Assembly (NCBI RefSeq): GCF_000384215.1
Contig: NZ_KB913032.1
Coordinates: 1,575,021 to 1,639,020 of the forward strand
Direction: 5' to 3'
DNA: 64,000 nt
DNA from: Amycolatopsis alba DSM 44262
GTDB lineage: Bacteria; Actinomycetota; Actinomycetes; Mycobacteriales; Pseudonocardiaceae
Positions within the stretch are counted from its first letter, which is position 1; every line of letters starts with the position of its first letter. Shown one piece after another: positions 1 through 9,316 of the stretch. The notes below the pieces were generated by a model. That model was not told the DNA's origin. It was given only the letters and a program-made list of their open reading frames with translations, and did no database searches. Made by a program: the position numbers and the translations under genes.

Positions 1-911
1 GTGTGGAAGGTCGCGCCGACCTCTTCGGTCAGCTTCCGGTACTTGCCGACCGCCGTCGGCCCCATCCCGGCGAGCCCGTCGCCGCGCAGGATGTGCAGCA
101 CCTGCAGTTCGGCGCCCGCGCGGTTCGCGATCCGGCTCGCGCGGCGGATCAGCGTCTCGCTCTCCGGGCCGCCGGTGATCGAGACGACCACCCGTTCGCG
201 TGCTTCCCACGTGTCGGTGATCTTCTGCTCGGCCCGGTAGCGCTGCAGGGCGACGTCGACCTGGTCGGCGACCCACAGCAGCGCGAGCTCCCGCAGCGCG
301 GTGAGGTTGCCGGGCCGGAAGTAGTTGCCCAGCGCCGCGTCGATCCGCTCGGCCGGGTAGACGTTGCCGTGTGCCAGGCGCCGCCGCAGCGCCTCGGGCG
401 TGATGTCGACCAGCTCCAGCTGCCCGGCCCGCCGCACGACCTCGTCGGGCACCGTCTCCTGCTGGGTGACGCCGGTGATCCGCTCGACGACGTCGTTGAG
501 GCTCTGCAGATGCTGCACGTTGACCGTGGAGAGGACGTCGATCCCGGCGGCGAGCAGTTCGTCGATGTCCTGCCAGCGCTTCTCGTTGCGGGAACCCGGC
601 ACGTTGGTGTGCGCGAGTTCGTCGACGACGGCGACCTCGGGCGCGCGGGCGAGCAGCGCGTCGAGGTCCATCTCGTCGAACTCGTGGTCGCGGTGCTCGG
701 ACCGGCGGCGCGGCACGGTCTCGAGCCCCTCGACGAGCTCCGCGGTCTTCTTGCGCCCGTGCGTCTCGACCAGGCCGATGACCACGTCGGTGCCCCGGTC
801 GAGGCGGCGCCGCGCCTCGCCGAGCATCGCGTAGGTCTTGCCGACGCCGGGGGCCGCGCCGAGGTAGATCCTCAGCTCACCCCGGCGCGGCTTGGTCGTG
901 TTCTCGTCCAC
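1..911 (-). CDS. kdpD: KdpD sensor histidine kinase, N-terminal part (3' end beyond window)
   Basis: Sensor kinase that, with the response regulator KdpE, controls the high-affinity K+ pump. Only the cytoplasmic N-terminal region, about 300 residues, is in the window. It begins at GTG 911, five bases after the kdpC stop. Translation of the minus strand shows the KdpD nucleotide-binding domain near the start, with Walker A GAAPGVGKT, then the Walker-B region VVDELAHTNVPGSRNEKRW. A universal-stress-protein-like (USP) segment follows (VVVSITGGPESETLIRRASRIANRAG). The membrane and histidine-kinase domains lie beyond base 1. It is the last visible gene of the kdp operon, and kdpE is expected next. 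The identification is firm; the exact start is less certain because no clear ribosome-binding site is seen inside kdpC. Confidence 0.93.
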   Translation of the reverse strand, partial: MDENTTKPRRGELRIYLGAAPGVGKTYAMLGEARRRLDRGTDVVIGLVETHGRKKTAELVEGLETVPRRRSEHRDHEFDEMDLDALLARAPEVAVVDELAHTNVPGSRNEKRWQDIDELLAAGIDVLSTVNVQHLQSLNDVVERITGVTQQETVPDEVVRRAGQLELVDITPEALRRRLAHGNVYPAERIDAALGNYFRPGNLTALRELALLWVADQVDVALQRYRAEQKITDTWEARERVVVSITGGPESETLIRRASRIANRAGAELQVLHILRGDGLAGMGPTAVGKYRKLTEEVGATFH

Positions 912-916
912 GTCTG

Positions 917-1528
917 TCAGTGTGCTCCTCCGGCCGCGTCGCGCACGGCCAAGTTGACCTTCAGCACAGTGACACCCGGCGCACCGATCCCGGCGCCGCT
1001 CGTGTTCTCGGCCACGAGCTGCCGGACCTTCTCCTCGGACAGGCCGGTGTTCCGCGCCACCCGCGGGACCTGCAGGTCCGCGTAGGCGACGCTGATCGCC
1101 GGGTCCAGCCCCGATCCCGACGTCGTCACCGCGTCGGCGGGCACCTGCGACTCCTGGACGCCTTCGCGGGCGGCGATGAGCTTCTTGCGTTCGCCGATCG
1201 CGGCGACCAGGTCCTCGTTGTACGGGCCCTTGTTCGACGCGCCGGACGACGACGGGTCGCCAGGGCCGAGCGCGTCCTTCGAGCCCGCGGACGGGCGGTT
1301 GTGGAACCACGGGTCCTTGGCCGGGTCGGCCGCGACCGGGTCGACGCCGATCAGGGACGAACCGACGGCTTGCCCGTCCTGGGTGATGATCGAGCCTTCG
1401 GCGTTGCCTTGGAGGCCGGGGATCCGGGAGACGGCCCACACGCCGAGCGGGTAGACCACGCCGAGGAGCACGGTCATCACGAGCAGGACGCGCAGCCCGG
1501 CGAGGGTCTGCTTCAGCAGTGCGTTCAT
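917..1528 (-). CDS. kdpC: K+-transporting ATPase subunit KdpC
   Basis: Small membrane-anchored subunit of the KdpFABC potassium pump, thought to stabilise the complex and assist nucleotide and K+ affinity. The 203-residue protein has one N-terminal membrane helix (LRVLLVMTVLLGVVYPLGVWAV). The KdpC-typical extracytoplasmic core follows, with NAEGSIITQDGQAVGSSLIG, DPWFHNRPSAG and DPAISVAYADLQVPRVA. The length fits the family. ATG 1528 lies 4 bases after the kdpB stop, and kdpD starts 5 bases downstream, so all are cotranscribed. Confidence 0.97.
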   Translation of the reverse strand: MNALLKQTLAGLRVLLVMTVLLGVVYPLGVWAVSRIPGLQGNAEGSIITQDGQAVGSSLIGVDPVAADPAKDPWFHNRPSAGSKDALGPGDPSSSGASNKGPYNEDLVAAIGERKKLIAAREGVQESQVPADAVTTSGSGLDPAISVAYADLQVPRVARNTGLSEEKVRQLVAENTSGAGIGAPGVTVLKVNLAVRDAAGGAH

Positions 1529-1532
1529 GGCG

Positions 1533-3626
1533 TTACCCGATTCCAGGGATGAGACGGACGAGCAGGTCGATCAGCCAGATCCCGAGGAACGGGCTGACGA
1601 TGCCGCCGAGGCCGTAGACCAGCAGGTTCCGGCGCAGCAGCGCCGAGGCGGACGACGGCTTGTACCGGACGCCGCGCAGGGCGAGCGGGATCAGCCCGAC
1701 GATGATCAGCGCGTTGAAGATGACCGCCGACAGGATCGCCGACTTCGGCGTCGCGAGCTGCATGATGTTGAGCGCGCCGAGCTGGGCGAAGATGCCGGTG
1801 AACATCGCGGGCAGGATGGCGAAGTACTTCGCGAGGTCGTTGGCGACGCTGAAGGTGGTCAGCGCGCCGCGGGTGATCAGCAGCTGCTTGCCGATCTCCA
1901 CGATCTCGATCAGCTTCGTCGGGTCGGAGTCGAGGTCCACCATGTTCCCCGCCTCCTTGGCGGCGGAGGTCCCGGTGTTCATCGCGACGCCGACGTCGGA
2001 CTGCGCCAGCGCGGGGGCGTCGTTGGTGCCGTCGCCGGTCATCGCGACCAGCCGCCCGCCCTCCTGCTCCTTCTTGATCAGCGCCATCTTGTCTTCGGGC
2101 TTCGCCTCGGCGAGGTAGTCGTCGACACCCGCGTCGGCGGCGATGGCCTTGGCCGTCAGCGGGTTGTCCCCGGTGATCATGACGGTCTTGATGCCCATCG
2201 ACCGGAGCTGGACGAACCGCTCCTTCATCCCCGGTTTGACCACGTCGGACAGCCGGATCACGCCGCGCACGAACGCTTTCGCGCCGTCGTACTCCGCGAC
2301 CACCAGCGGGGTCCCGCCCTGCTGACTGATCTCGTCGACGACCTGTTCGGTCTCGTCCGGCATGTCGCCGCCGCGTTCGCGGACCCACGCCCGCACGGCG
2401 GCGGTGGCGCCCTTGCGGACCTGGCGTTCCCCGATGTCGATGCCGCTCATCCGGGTCTGCGCGGTGAACTCGACGAAGTCCGCGAGCTTCTCGTCGCCGG
2501 ACGCCGTCTCCGCGAGACCGTGCTCCCTCGCCACGAGTTCGACGATGCTGCGGCCTTCCGGCGTGCCGTCGGCCAGGCTGGAGAGCCTCGCCGCCTTGGC
2601 GATGTCGTCCGAAGTGGACGATCCGACGGGGATCAGCTCGGTGGCCTTGCGGTTGCCGAAGGTGATCGTGCCGGTCTTGTCCAGCAGCAGGGTCGAGACG
2701 TCGCCCGCGGCTTCCACCGCGCGGCCGCTCGTCGCGAGGACGTTGCGCTGAACCAGCCTGTCCATCCCGGCGATCCCGATCGCGGACAGCAGCGCGCCGA
2801 TCGTCGTCGGGATCAGGCAGACCAGCAACGCGGTCAGCACGATCACGGACTGCTGGCTGCCGGAGTAGCCCGCCATCGGCTGCAGCGCCACGACGGCGAG
2901 CAGGAAGATGATCGTGAGCGTCGAGAGCAGGATCGTCAGCGCGATCTCGTTCGGCGTCTTCTGCCGGGAAGCGCCTTCCACCAGAGCGATCATGCGGTCC
3001 ACAAAGGACTCGCCGGGTTTGGTGGTGATCTTCACGACGACGCGGTCCGAGAGCACCGTGGTACCGCCGGTGACCGCGCACCGGTCTCCGCCCGATTCGC
3101 GGATGACCGGGGCCGACTCGCCGGTGATGGCCGATTCGTCGACGGTCGCGATGCCTTCGACGACGTCGCCGTCACCGGGGATGACCTGTCCGGCCTCGAC
3201 GACCACGAGGTCGCCGACGCGCAGGTCGGCGCCCGGCACGTTCTCTTCGTCGCCGTCCTCGGTGAGACGGCGCGCGATGGTCTCCTTCTTGCTGCGCCGC
3301 AGGGTTTCCGCCTGCGCCTTGCCCCGGCCCTCCGCGACGGCCTCGGCGAGGTTCGCGAACAGGACGGTGAACCACAGCCAGATCGTGATGAGGATGGTGA
3401 ACACGCTCGGGTCGGTGATCGCGAAGACCGTGGTCAGCGCCGAGCCGATCCACACCACGAACATGACCGGGTTGGCCAGCTGGTGCTTGGGGTTGAGCTT
3501 GCGCAGCGCCTCCGGCAGGGAGGTCAGCAGCTGCCTGGGGCTGAAGATCCCGGCACCGACCCGGCCGGTGTTCTCCACGTGGTGCTGCGATATCTCCTCG
3601 GGAGTGCGTTCCTGAGTCATGGTCAT
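1533..3626 (-). CDS. kdpB: K+-transporting P-type ATPase catalytic subunit KdpB
   Basis: P-type ATPase subunit that hydrolyses ATP to drive K+ uptake through KdpA. The start is ATG 3626, because this ATG overlaps the kdpA stop as ATGA; longer readings run into kdpA. The product is 697 residues, normal for KdpB. The phosphorylation motif DKTGT lies near residue 316 and the hinge motif [10 protein letters not shown] near 530. The TGES dephosphorylation loop appears as ITGESAPV, and the KdpB-type [12 protein letters not shown] follows DKTG. Membrane helices occur before TGES, between TGES and DKTG, and at the C terminus. Codon use matches the neighbouring operon genes. Confidence 0.98.
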   Translation of the reverse strand: MTMTQERTPEEISQHHVENTGRVGAGIFSPRQLLTSLPEALRKLNPKHQLANPVMFVVWIGSALTTVFAITDPSVFTILITIWLWFTVLFANLAEAVAEGRGKAQAETLRRSKKETIARRLTEDGDEENVPGADLRVGDLVVVEAGQVIPGDGDVVEGIATVDESAITGESAPVIRESGGDRCAVTGGTTVLSDRVVVKITTKPGESFVDRMIALVEGASRQKTPNEIALTILLSTLTIIFLLAVVALQPMAGYSGSQQSVIVLTALLVCLIPTTIGALLSAIGIAGMDRLVQRNVLATSGRAVEAAGDVSTLLLDKTGTITFGNRKATELIPVGSSTSDDIAKAARLSSLADGTPEGRSIVELVAREHGLAETASGDEKLADFVEFTAQTRMSGIDIGERQVRKGATAAVRAWVRERGGDMPDETEQVVDEISQQGGTPLVVAEYDGAKAFVRGVIRLSDVVKPGMKERFVQLRSMGIKTVMITGDNPLTAKAIAADAGVDDYLAEAKPEDKMALIKKEQEGGRLVAMTGDGTNDAPALAQSDVGVAMNTGTSAAKEAGNMVDLDSDPTKLIEIVEIGKQLLITRGALTTFSVANDLAKYFAILPAMFTGIFAQLGALNIMQLATPKSAILSAVIFNALIIVGLIPLALRGVRYKPSSASALLRRNLLVYGLGGIVSPFLGIWLIDLLVRLIPGIG

Positions 3627-5284
3627 GCGAGTGCCTCTGCGATGGGCCCGAGCGCGAGCGCCGGGATGAAGGTGAGGGCCGCGACGAGCACGATCGTGCC
3701 CGCGAGCATCGTGCCGAAAAGCGGTCCGGTGGTGGGCAGCGTGCCGGCGGTCTCCGGGACCTTTCGCTGCGAGGCAAGGGATCCGGCCAAGCACAGCACG
3801 GCGAGGATCGGGATGAACCGGCCGAGCAGCATGGCCACCGAAAGCGAGGACTGGAACCAGTCGTTCGTCACGGTGAGCCCGCCGAACGCGGAGCCGTTGT
3901 TGTTGCCTGCCGACGCGTAGGCGTAGAGGACTTCGGAGAGGCCGTGCGCGCCCGAGTTGGTCATGGCGGCCGGGGTGTCGGCCAGCATCAGCGCGATCCC
4001 GGAGCCGAGCAGGACCACGGTCGGCATCGCCAGCATGGCGACGGCCGCGCAGGTGACCTCGCGTTTGCCGAGCTTCTTGCCCAGGTACTCCGGCGTCCGG
4101 CCGACCATCAGCCCGGCGAGGAACATCGCGATCACGGCCATCACGAGGATGCCGTAGAGACCGGTGCCCACCCCGCCCGGCGAGATCTCGCCCAGCAGCA
4201 TGTTGAGCAGGACCCCGCCGCCGCCGGGCCCGCTGTAGCTGTCGTGCGCGCCGTTGACCGCGCCGGTCGACGTGCCGGTGGTCGCGGTGGCGAACAGCGA
4301 ACTCAGCCCGATGCCGAACCGCTGCTCCTTGCCCTCCAGGTTCGCCCCGGCGGCCAGCGACGCGGGGCCGCTCGCGTGGGCCTCGGAAAGCCACGTCACC
4401 GCGAGCATCGCGGTGAACAGCGTGGCCATCACCGAGAGCAGGACGTAACCCTGCCGGGTGTTGCCGACGAGCTTGCCGAAGGTGCGGGTGAGCGAGACGG
4501 GGATGACCAGGATCAGGAAGATCTCGATCAGGTTGGTCCAGGCGTTCGGGTTCTCGAACGGGTGGGCGGAGTTGGCGTTGAAGATGCCGCCGCCGTTGGT
4601 GCCGAGTTCCTTGACGGCTTCCTGACTCGCGGCGGGCGCCAGCGCGATCTTGCTGGTGCTACCGTCGGGATTGAGGACGTCGACGCCGCTCTTGAGGCTC
4701 TGGACGACGCCGAGCGCGATCAGCACGATCGCCGCCACGAACGCGATCGGCAGCATGATCCGGATCGTGCCGCGGGTCAGGTCCACCCAGAAGTTGCCGA
4801 GGCGGTCGGTCTTCGCGCGCACGAAGCCGCGGACGACCGCGACGGCGACCGAAAGACCTACGGCGGCGGAAAGGAAGTTCTGCACCGTCAGTCCGGCCAT
4901 CTGCACGAAGTGACCCATGGTCGCTTCGGGGCTGTAGGACTGCCAGTTCGTGTTGGTCACGAAACTGACGGCGGTGTTGAAAGCGACCGCCGGGGAGACC
5001 GGTTCCTTGCCGAGGCTCCACGGCAAGATCGACTGGAGCCGCTGAAGCAGGTACAGGAACACGACGGAGACGAACGAGAAGCCGATCACGGCAGACGCGT
5101 AGGTCTTCCAGTGCTGTTCCGAGCCGGGGTTGACCCGGAACAGGCGGTACAGGCCGCGTTCGGCCTTGGTGTGCTTCTCGGTCGAGAAGACGCGCGCCAT
5201 GTAGTCGCCGAGCGGTTTGTAGACCGCGGCGAGCGCGACGAGGAGGAGACCGGCCTGCAAGAGGCCTGCCGCGGTGTCTGACAT
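3623..5284 (-). CDS. kdpA: K+-transporting ATPase subunit KdpA
   Basis: K+-selective, channel-like subunit of the Kdp pump in the cytoplasmic membrane. The 553-residue protein has many hydrophobic helices. Pore-loop-type segments are present, such as [35 protein letters not shown] and [15 protein letters not shown], which belong to the four selectivity-filter repeats of this family. The ATG start overlaps the kdpF stop by one base (TGATG), and the stop overlaps kdpB (ATGA). This tight packing indicates translational coupling. Confidence 0.98.
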   Translation of the reverse strand: MSDTAAGLLQAGLLLVALAAVYKPLGDYMARVFSTEKHTKAERGLYRLFRVNPGSEQHWKTYASAVIGFSFVSVVFLYLLQRLQSILPWSLGKEPVSPAVAFNTAVSFVTNTNWQSYSPEATMGHFVQMAGLTVQNFLSAAVGLSVAVAVVRGFVRAKTDRLGNFWVDLTRGTIRIMLPIAFVAAIVLIALGVVQSLKSGVDVLNPDGSTSKIALAPAASQEAVKELGTNGGGIFNANSAHPFENPNAWTNLIEIFLILVIPVSLTRTFGKLVGNTRQGYVLLSVMATLFTAMLAVTWLSEAHASGPASLAAGANLEGKEQRFGIGLSSLFATATTGTSTGAVNGAHDSYSGPGGGGVLLNMLLGEISPGGVGTGLYGILVMAVIAMFLAGLMVGRTPEYLGKKLGKREVTCAAVAMLAMPTVVLLGSGIALMLADTPAAMTNSGAHGLSEVLYAYASAGNNNGSAFGGLTVTNDWFQSSLSVAMLLGRFIPILAVLCLAGSLASQRKVPETAGTLPTTGPLFGTMLAGTIVLVAALTFIPALALGPIAEALA

Positions 5285-5385
5285 CAGAATTTCTCCGGCC
5301 TGACCAGTGCGATGAACAAATAGACGATCAGCCCCAGCGCCAGCAGTCCGCCGACGACATTGGCCACGGTTCCCGTGCCGGTCAC
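5284..5385 (-). CDS. kdpF: Small Kdp subunit KdpF
   Basis: KdpF is a single-helix lipid-like stabiliser of the KdpABC complex. The reading from GTG 5385 gives 33 residues with one hydrophobic helix (VVGGLLALGLIVYLFIALV) ending in RPEKF, a typical KdpF C terminus. GTG 5385 is preferred over the longer upstream reading because it overlaps the stop of the preceding small ORF (GTGA), and because the family is about 30 residues long. Its own stop overlaps the kdpA start. Confidence 0.9.
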   Translation of the reverse strand: MTGTGTVANVVGGLLALGLIVYLFIALVRPEKF

Positions 5386-5465
5386 AGCTTTTCCAGACCG
5401 CGAAGGGTCAGGGCGAGAACCACGAACACGCCGATCAGGAGCACGGCGTAGAGCAAGTCGGCCAC
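5382..5465 (-). CDS. 27-residue membrane micro-ORF leading the kdp operon
   Basis: The reading starts at GTG 5465, behind a well-spaced GAGAGG ribosome-binding site. It encodes 27 residues beginning VADLLYAVLLIGVFVVLAL and ending in a charged RGLEK tail. It is a single predicted membrane helix. It overlaps kdpF by four bases (GTGA), so it is the first cistron of the operon. Similar short ORFs occur before kdpF in other actinobacterial kdp operons as far as I recall, but its function is unknown. An accessory or regulatory micropeptide of the pump is an inference from position and size. It is too short for most gene callers. Confidence 0.7.
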   Translation of the reverse strand: MADLLYAVLLIGVFVVLALTLRGLEKL

Positions 5466-5547
5466 TAGGCACCTCTCAGGACAGGTCACCCCATCGGTGA
5501 CCAGGACTCCGCAACAGTGCGCCTGGTCAAAGCGTTTCCGGTGATCG

Positions 5548-5600
5548 ACTGACGGCCTCTTGATGCCCCGAACGGGTGCCTTTACGACTTCTTGATGCCC
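5548..5600 (-). promoter_or_regulatory. Paired direct repeats upstream of kdp (candidate KdpE sites)
   Basis: On the minus strand, upstream of the first kdp ORF, GGGCATCAAGA occurs twice, at 5590-5600 and 5558-5568. Each copy is followed by a similar tail (AGTCGTAAAG and GGCCGTCAGT). The copies are 32 bp apart start to start, about three helical turns. OmpR-family regulators such as KdpE bind tandem direct repeats, so these are good operator candidates. That assignment is inferred from position only. Confidence 0.5.
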
Positions 5601-5729
5601 GGTGACGTGGCCCACAGACGGTGACGCACTGCGGACGGAGCGTGCAATTCGGGCAGACAAGCCGACCGAAGCGTGTTAAACCGGTGTTACGGATAGTTGT
5701 ATGTGCTAACTAATCACCAGGAGGTAGCG

Positions 5730-7562
5730 ATGTGCGGAATCGCAGGGTGGGTCTCCTTCGACACGGATCTGACGCAGCGCCGGGAGGTCGTCGACGCGAT
5801 GACCGCGACCATGGCGTGCCGCGGGCCTGACGACTCGGGTACCTGGGTGCGGCCCCAGGTGGCGCTGGGTCACCGCCGTCTCGCGATCATCGACCTGCCG
5901 GGCGGCAGGCAGCCGATGGCCGAAGCCGGGCTGGCGGCCATGGTCTACAGCGGCGAGGCGTACAACTTCACCGAGCTGCGCGCGGAGCTTTCCAAGCGTG
6001 GCCACAAATTCGAGACCGACAGCGACACCGAGGTCGTGCTCCACGGTTACCTGGAGTGGGGCGACGAGGTCGTCGACCACCTCAACGGCATGTACGCCTT
6101 CGCGATCTGGGACGAGCGCGAAGAGAAGCTCGTCATGATCCGCGACCGCATGGGCATCAAGCCGTTCTACTACTACCCGACCCCGGACGGCGTCCTCTTC
6201 GGTTCCGAACCGAAGGCGATCCTCGCGAATCCCTTGGCGCGCAAGGTGATCGACACCGACGGCCTGCGCGAGCTGATGTCGATGACCAAGACGCCGGGCT
6301 GGTCGCTGTGGAAGGGCATGCACGAGGTCGGGCCGGGCACGATCGTCACCGTCGACCGCTCCGGGATCCGCACGCGGACGTACTGGAAGCTCGACGCGAA
6401 GCAGCACACGGACGACCAGGAGACCACGGTCGAGCGGGTCCGCGAGCTGATGACCGACATCGTCCACCGTCAGCTCGTCGCCGACGTGCCGCGCTGCGTC
6501 CTGCTCTCCGGCGGGCTCGACTCCAGCGCCGTCACCGGTCTCGCCGCCACACGGCTGGCCGAACAGGGCGAACGGCTGCGCACGTTCTCGGTCGATTTCC
6601 AGGGCCAGGAGGAGAACTTCCAGCCGGACGAGGTGCGGGACACCCCGGACTCGCCCTTCATCCGCGACGTCGCGCAGCTGGTCGGCTCCGACCACAAGGA
6701 CGTCGTGCTGAACCCGGCCGAGCTCAGCGACCCCGAGATCCGCCGCAAGGTGCTGACCGCGCGGGACATCCCGGCCGGGCTCGGCGACATGGACGCCTCG
6801 CTGTACCTGCTGTTCAAGGCGATCCGCGCGGAATCCACGGTGGCGCTGTCCGGCGAGTCGGCCGACGAGGTCTTCGGCGGATACCGCTGGTTCCACGACG
6901 AAGCCGCGGTGAACTCGGGGACCTTCCCCTGGCTCGCCTTCCGGATGGGGCTCACCAGTGAACGGGGCACCATCCTGCGCGGCGAGGTCCGAGAGAAGCT
7001 GGACCTGACCGGGTACATCGCCGACCAGTACGCCACCGCGGTCGCCCAGGTCGAGCACCTCGACGGCGAGAGCGAGCAGGACCGGAAGATGCGGACGGTC
7101 TGCAACCTCCACCTGAGCCGGTTCGTGCGGATGCTGCTGGACCGCAAGGACCGCGCGTCGATGGCTGTCGGGCTCGAGGTGCGCGTGCCGTTCTGCGACC
7201 ACCGGCTCGTCGAGTACGTCTACAACACGCCTTGGTCGCTGAAGACGTTCGACGGCAGGGAAAAGAGCCTGCTGCGGCACGCCACCAAGCATGTGCTGCC
7301 CGCGTCGGTGCGCGACCGGGTCAAGAGCCCGTATCCGTCCACACAGGACCCCGGCTACGCGGCGGCGCTGCAGCAGCAGGCCAAGGAAGCCCTGGCCGAA
7401 CGGGACAACCCGGTGTTCTCCCTGCTGGACCGGGACTGGCTGCACCGGGCGTCCGAAGTGGACCCGGCGACGATGCCCTCGGCCCAGCGCGCCGGGATCG
7501 ACCGGGCGCTGGACCTCTACCACTGGTTCGACCTGTACCGGCCCGAACTCCAGCTGGACTGA
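5730..7562 (+). CDS. asnB: Asparagine synthetase (glutamine-hydrolysing) AsnB
   Basis: Transfers the amide nitrogen of glutamine to aspartate with ATP. The start is ATG 5730, behind AGGAGG at 5719-5724, rather than the in-frame ATG at 5697. This start places the essential nucleophile at Cys2 (MCGIAGW), as required for class II amidotransferases. The N-terminal glutaminase domain covers about residues 1-200. The synthetase domain follows, with the pyrophosphate loop SGGLDSS near residue 260 and the signature SGESADEVFGGYRWFH. The length is 610 residues. It is monocistronic, divergent from kdp and convergent with an ABC permease. A role in specialised metabolism is possible but not indicated by its neighbours. 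Confidence 0.95.
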   Translation: MCGIAGWVSFDTDLTQRREVVDAMTATMACRGPDDSGTWVRPQVALGHRRLAIIDLPGGRQPMAEAGLAAMVYSGEAYNFTELRAELSKRGHKFETDSDTEVVLHGYLEWGDEVVDHLNGMYAFAIWDEREEKLVMIRDRMGIKPFYYYPTPDGVLFGSEPKAILANPLARKVIDTDGLRELMSMTKTPGWSLWKGMHEVGPGTIVTVDRSGIRTRTYWKLDAKQHTDDQETTVERVRELMTDIVHRQLVADVPRCVLLSGGLDSSAVTGLAATRLAEQGERLRTFSVDFQGQEENFQPDEVRDTPDSPFIRDVAQLVGSDHKDVVLNPAELSDPEIRRKVLTARDIPAGLGDMDASLYLLFKAIRAESTVALSGESADEVFGGYRWFHDEAAVNSGTFPWLAFRMGLTSERGTILRGEVREKLDLTGYIADQYATAVAQVEHLDGESEQDRKMRTVCNLHLSRFVRMLLDRKDRASMAVGLEVRVPFCDHRLVEYVYNTPWSLKTFDGREKSLLRHATKHVLPASVRDRVKSPYPSTQDPGYAAALQQQAKEALAERDNPVFSLLDRDWLHRASEVDPATMPSAQRAGIDRALDLYHWFDLYRPELQLD

Positions 7563-7568
7563 GCCCCT

Positions 7569-7601
7569 GGTCCGCCGCCGTCTCAGCGACGGCGGCGGAC
7601 C
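7569..7601. terminator. Strong hairpin between convergent asnB and ABC permease
   Basis: A perfect 14-bp stem (GGTCCGCCGCCGTC with its complement) has a 5-base loop that contains the stop codon of the minus-strand permease. It has no T tract, as is usual in actinomycetes. It lies just after the asnB stop and probably ends transcripts from both sides. Confidence 0.65.
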
Positions 7602-8503
7602 GTTCCCCCGGCCGCGACGCCCCCGAGCACCACGGTCGCCGCGAGCAGGATTCCGGCCTCCGTCCATTGGAACCGCCAGAACCGCCCGATGGGCTGGTAA
7701 ACGGTGAAGTCCCGGTAGCCCGCGGCCTCGGCGCACGCGTTCTTCCCCAGCCCCAGCGGGCAACCGGGCACCTCGTCCAGCGAACCCAGGTCGTGGCCGT
7801 CCGGCGCGACGCGGCCCACCTTCACGATCAGAGCCCCCAACGTCGCCGGATCAGAGCCGGTCGTCCGCACCGGCTCGGCGTAATGCGGCCTCAGCAGCAG
7901 CAAGGTGATCGAAGCCGCGAGGAACACCGCGACCGTGATCGCGATGGCGGGCAAGGTCTTGCGCACGAGCACCCCGGCCGCCGTCCCGAGGGCGAAGGCG
8001 AACAGCCACCAGGCGGCGGGCGCGACCCCGACCGCACCGAAGTAGGACGTCTCGGCGAAGGTCTCCGCCTTGCCGGGGAACATTTCCAGCCACCTGCCGA
8101 ACATCTGCCCCGAACCGAATCCGGCCAGGACCGCGCATCCGGCGAGGACGCCGAACTTGACGGCCAGCCAGTGCCCGCGGCCGACCGACTGCGTCCACGC
8201 GAGCTGATGGGTGTTGCGCTCGTACTCCTTGGCCAGCAGCGGCGCGCCCCAGAAGACACCTGCCAGCAGGGGGACGAACGGCATCATCGCGATCAGTGGG
8301 TAGATCTGCTGATAGAGGTCCTCCAGTCCCGCGTCGTACTCACGGCACGGGATGCCGCCTCCATGACAGTACATAGCGGTCTTGCCGTTCGAAGCGTCGA
8401 TGGCGGCCTGCCCGGACAGGAACAGGATCGCCCCGAGGGTGGCCAGGAACCCCAGGGTGACGAGCAGCTGGGTACGGTGCTGCCGCCAGGTGAGCCAGAG
8501 CAA
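7583..8503 (-). CDS. ABC transporter permease (second of a tandem pair)
   Basis: Membrane subunit of an ABC exporter encoded with the upstream ATPase. TTG 8503 is preferred because AAGGA sits eight bases upstream, and because the product (LLWLTWRQHRTQLL) then aligns with the start of its paralogue, MFWLTYRQHRMQLL. About six hydrophobic segments occur over 306 residues. Shared motifs with the neighbour include FWGAPLLAKEYERNTHQL, AWTQSV and PAAWWLFAFALGTAAG, so the two permeases are tandem duplicates. The substrate cannot be read from the sequence. It is the last gene of the gntR-ATPase-permease-permease operon. Confidence 0.85.
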   Translation of the reverse strand: MLWLTWRQHRTQLLVTLGFLATLGAILFLSGQAAIDASNGKTAMYCHGGGIPCREYDAGLEDLYQQIYPLIAMMPFVPLLAGVFWGAPLLAKEYERNTHQLAWTQSVGRGHWLAVKFGVLAGCAVLAGFGSGQMFGRWLEMFPGKAETFAETSYFGAVGVAPAAWWLFAFALGTAAGVLVRKTLPAIAITVAVFLAASITLLLLRPHYAEPVRTTGSDPATLGALIVKVGRVAPDGHDLGSLDEVPGCPLGLGKNACAEAAGYRDFTVYQPIGRFWRFQWTEAGILLAATVVLGGVAAGGTVRRRR

Positions 8504-8517
8504 GAACGTGTTCCTTT

Positions 8518-9306
8518 CTAGGAGCGGCGCCGGATGGCGAAGGTCGCGGTGGCGGCGAGCAGAAGCGAGACACCCGCGAGGATCGCGGCTTCGGTCCATT
8601 GGAAGCGCCAGTACCAGTCCTGCGGCAGGACCTTGAGCGCGGTGACCTCCCCGGCGGCGTCCGTGATCATTTCGAGGACCCTGCCGACGGGTTCGGTGCC
8701 CAGAGGGACGAGCTCGGGATCGGCGTAGAGATCACGGATGTTGGTCACGCCGATCATCAGGCCCACCGTCACCGCGATGGTGACGGCGATGGCGGGAAGG
8801 GTCTTGCGGACGATCGCACCCGCGGCGGTGCCGAGCACGAAGCCGAAGAGCCACCACGCGCCGGGCGCGACGCCGGTCATCGCGAACAGCACCGGATTGT
8901 CGAAGCGGCTGGTGAACGAGGTGTCGCCGCGGTCGGCGGGGAAGACCGCGACCCAGCGCTGCATCATCGTGCCGAACGCGAGACCCGCGAGAGTGGCGAG
9001 GACCGCGAGGAACCCGAGTTTCACGCCGAGCCACCGGAATCGCGAGATCGACTGGGTCCAGACGAGTTTCGTCGTGCCGCGTTCGAATTCCGCCGCGACC
9101 AGCGGCGCGCCCCAGAACACGCCGATGGCCACCGGGACGACCTGGAGCCAGGACAGATACTGGTATAGATCCGAGAAGACCTTCGCCGGATTCGGGCTGT
9201 CCGCGGCGGCGTTCCCGTTGATCAGCAACAGGATCCCGACGGCGACGAGCAGGCCTGCGGTGATCAGCAACTGCATGCGATGCTGGCGATAGGTGAGCCA
9301 GAACAT
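8518..9306 (-). CDS. ABC transporter permease (first of a tandem pair)
   Basis: Membrane subunit of the same ABC exporter. The start is ATG 9306 behind GGGGGAAAAG; longer readings extend into the ATPase gene. The product is 262 residues with about six hydrophobic segments and the motifs FWGAPLVAAEFERGTTKLVW and APGAWWLFGFVLGTAAG, which are shared with the downstream permease. It lies 10 bases after the ATPase stop. The layout resembles the YtrA-type GntR/ABC-2 systems that respond to cell-envelope stress or amphipathic compounds; that functional link is by family only. Confidence 0.85.
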   Translation of the reverse strand: MFWLTYRQHRMQLLITAGLLVAVGILLLINGNAAADSPNPAKVFSDLYQYLSWLQVVPVAIGVFWGAPLVAAEFERGTTKLVWTQSISRFRWLGVKLGFLAVLATLAGLAFGTMMQRWVAVFPADRGDTSFTSRFDNPVLFAMTGVAPGAWWLFGFVLGTAAGAIVRKTLPAIAVTIAVTVGLMIGVTNIRDLYADPELVPLGTEPVGRVLEMITDAAGEVTALKVLPQDWYWRFQWTEAAILAGVSLLLAATATFAIRRRS

Positions 9307-9316
9307 CTTTTCCCCC

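Noticed and set aside
3627..4394. Extended N terminus for KdpB
   Set aside because: It would lie inside kdpA in another frame; the ATGA overlap at 3626 gives the family-length protein.
5697..5729. Upstream start for asnB at 5697
   Set aside because: It would bury the Cys nucleophile; AGGAGG directly precedes ATG 5730, which makes it residue 2.
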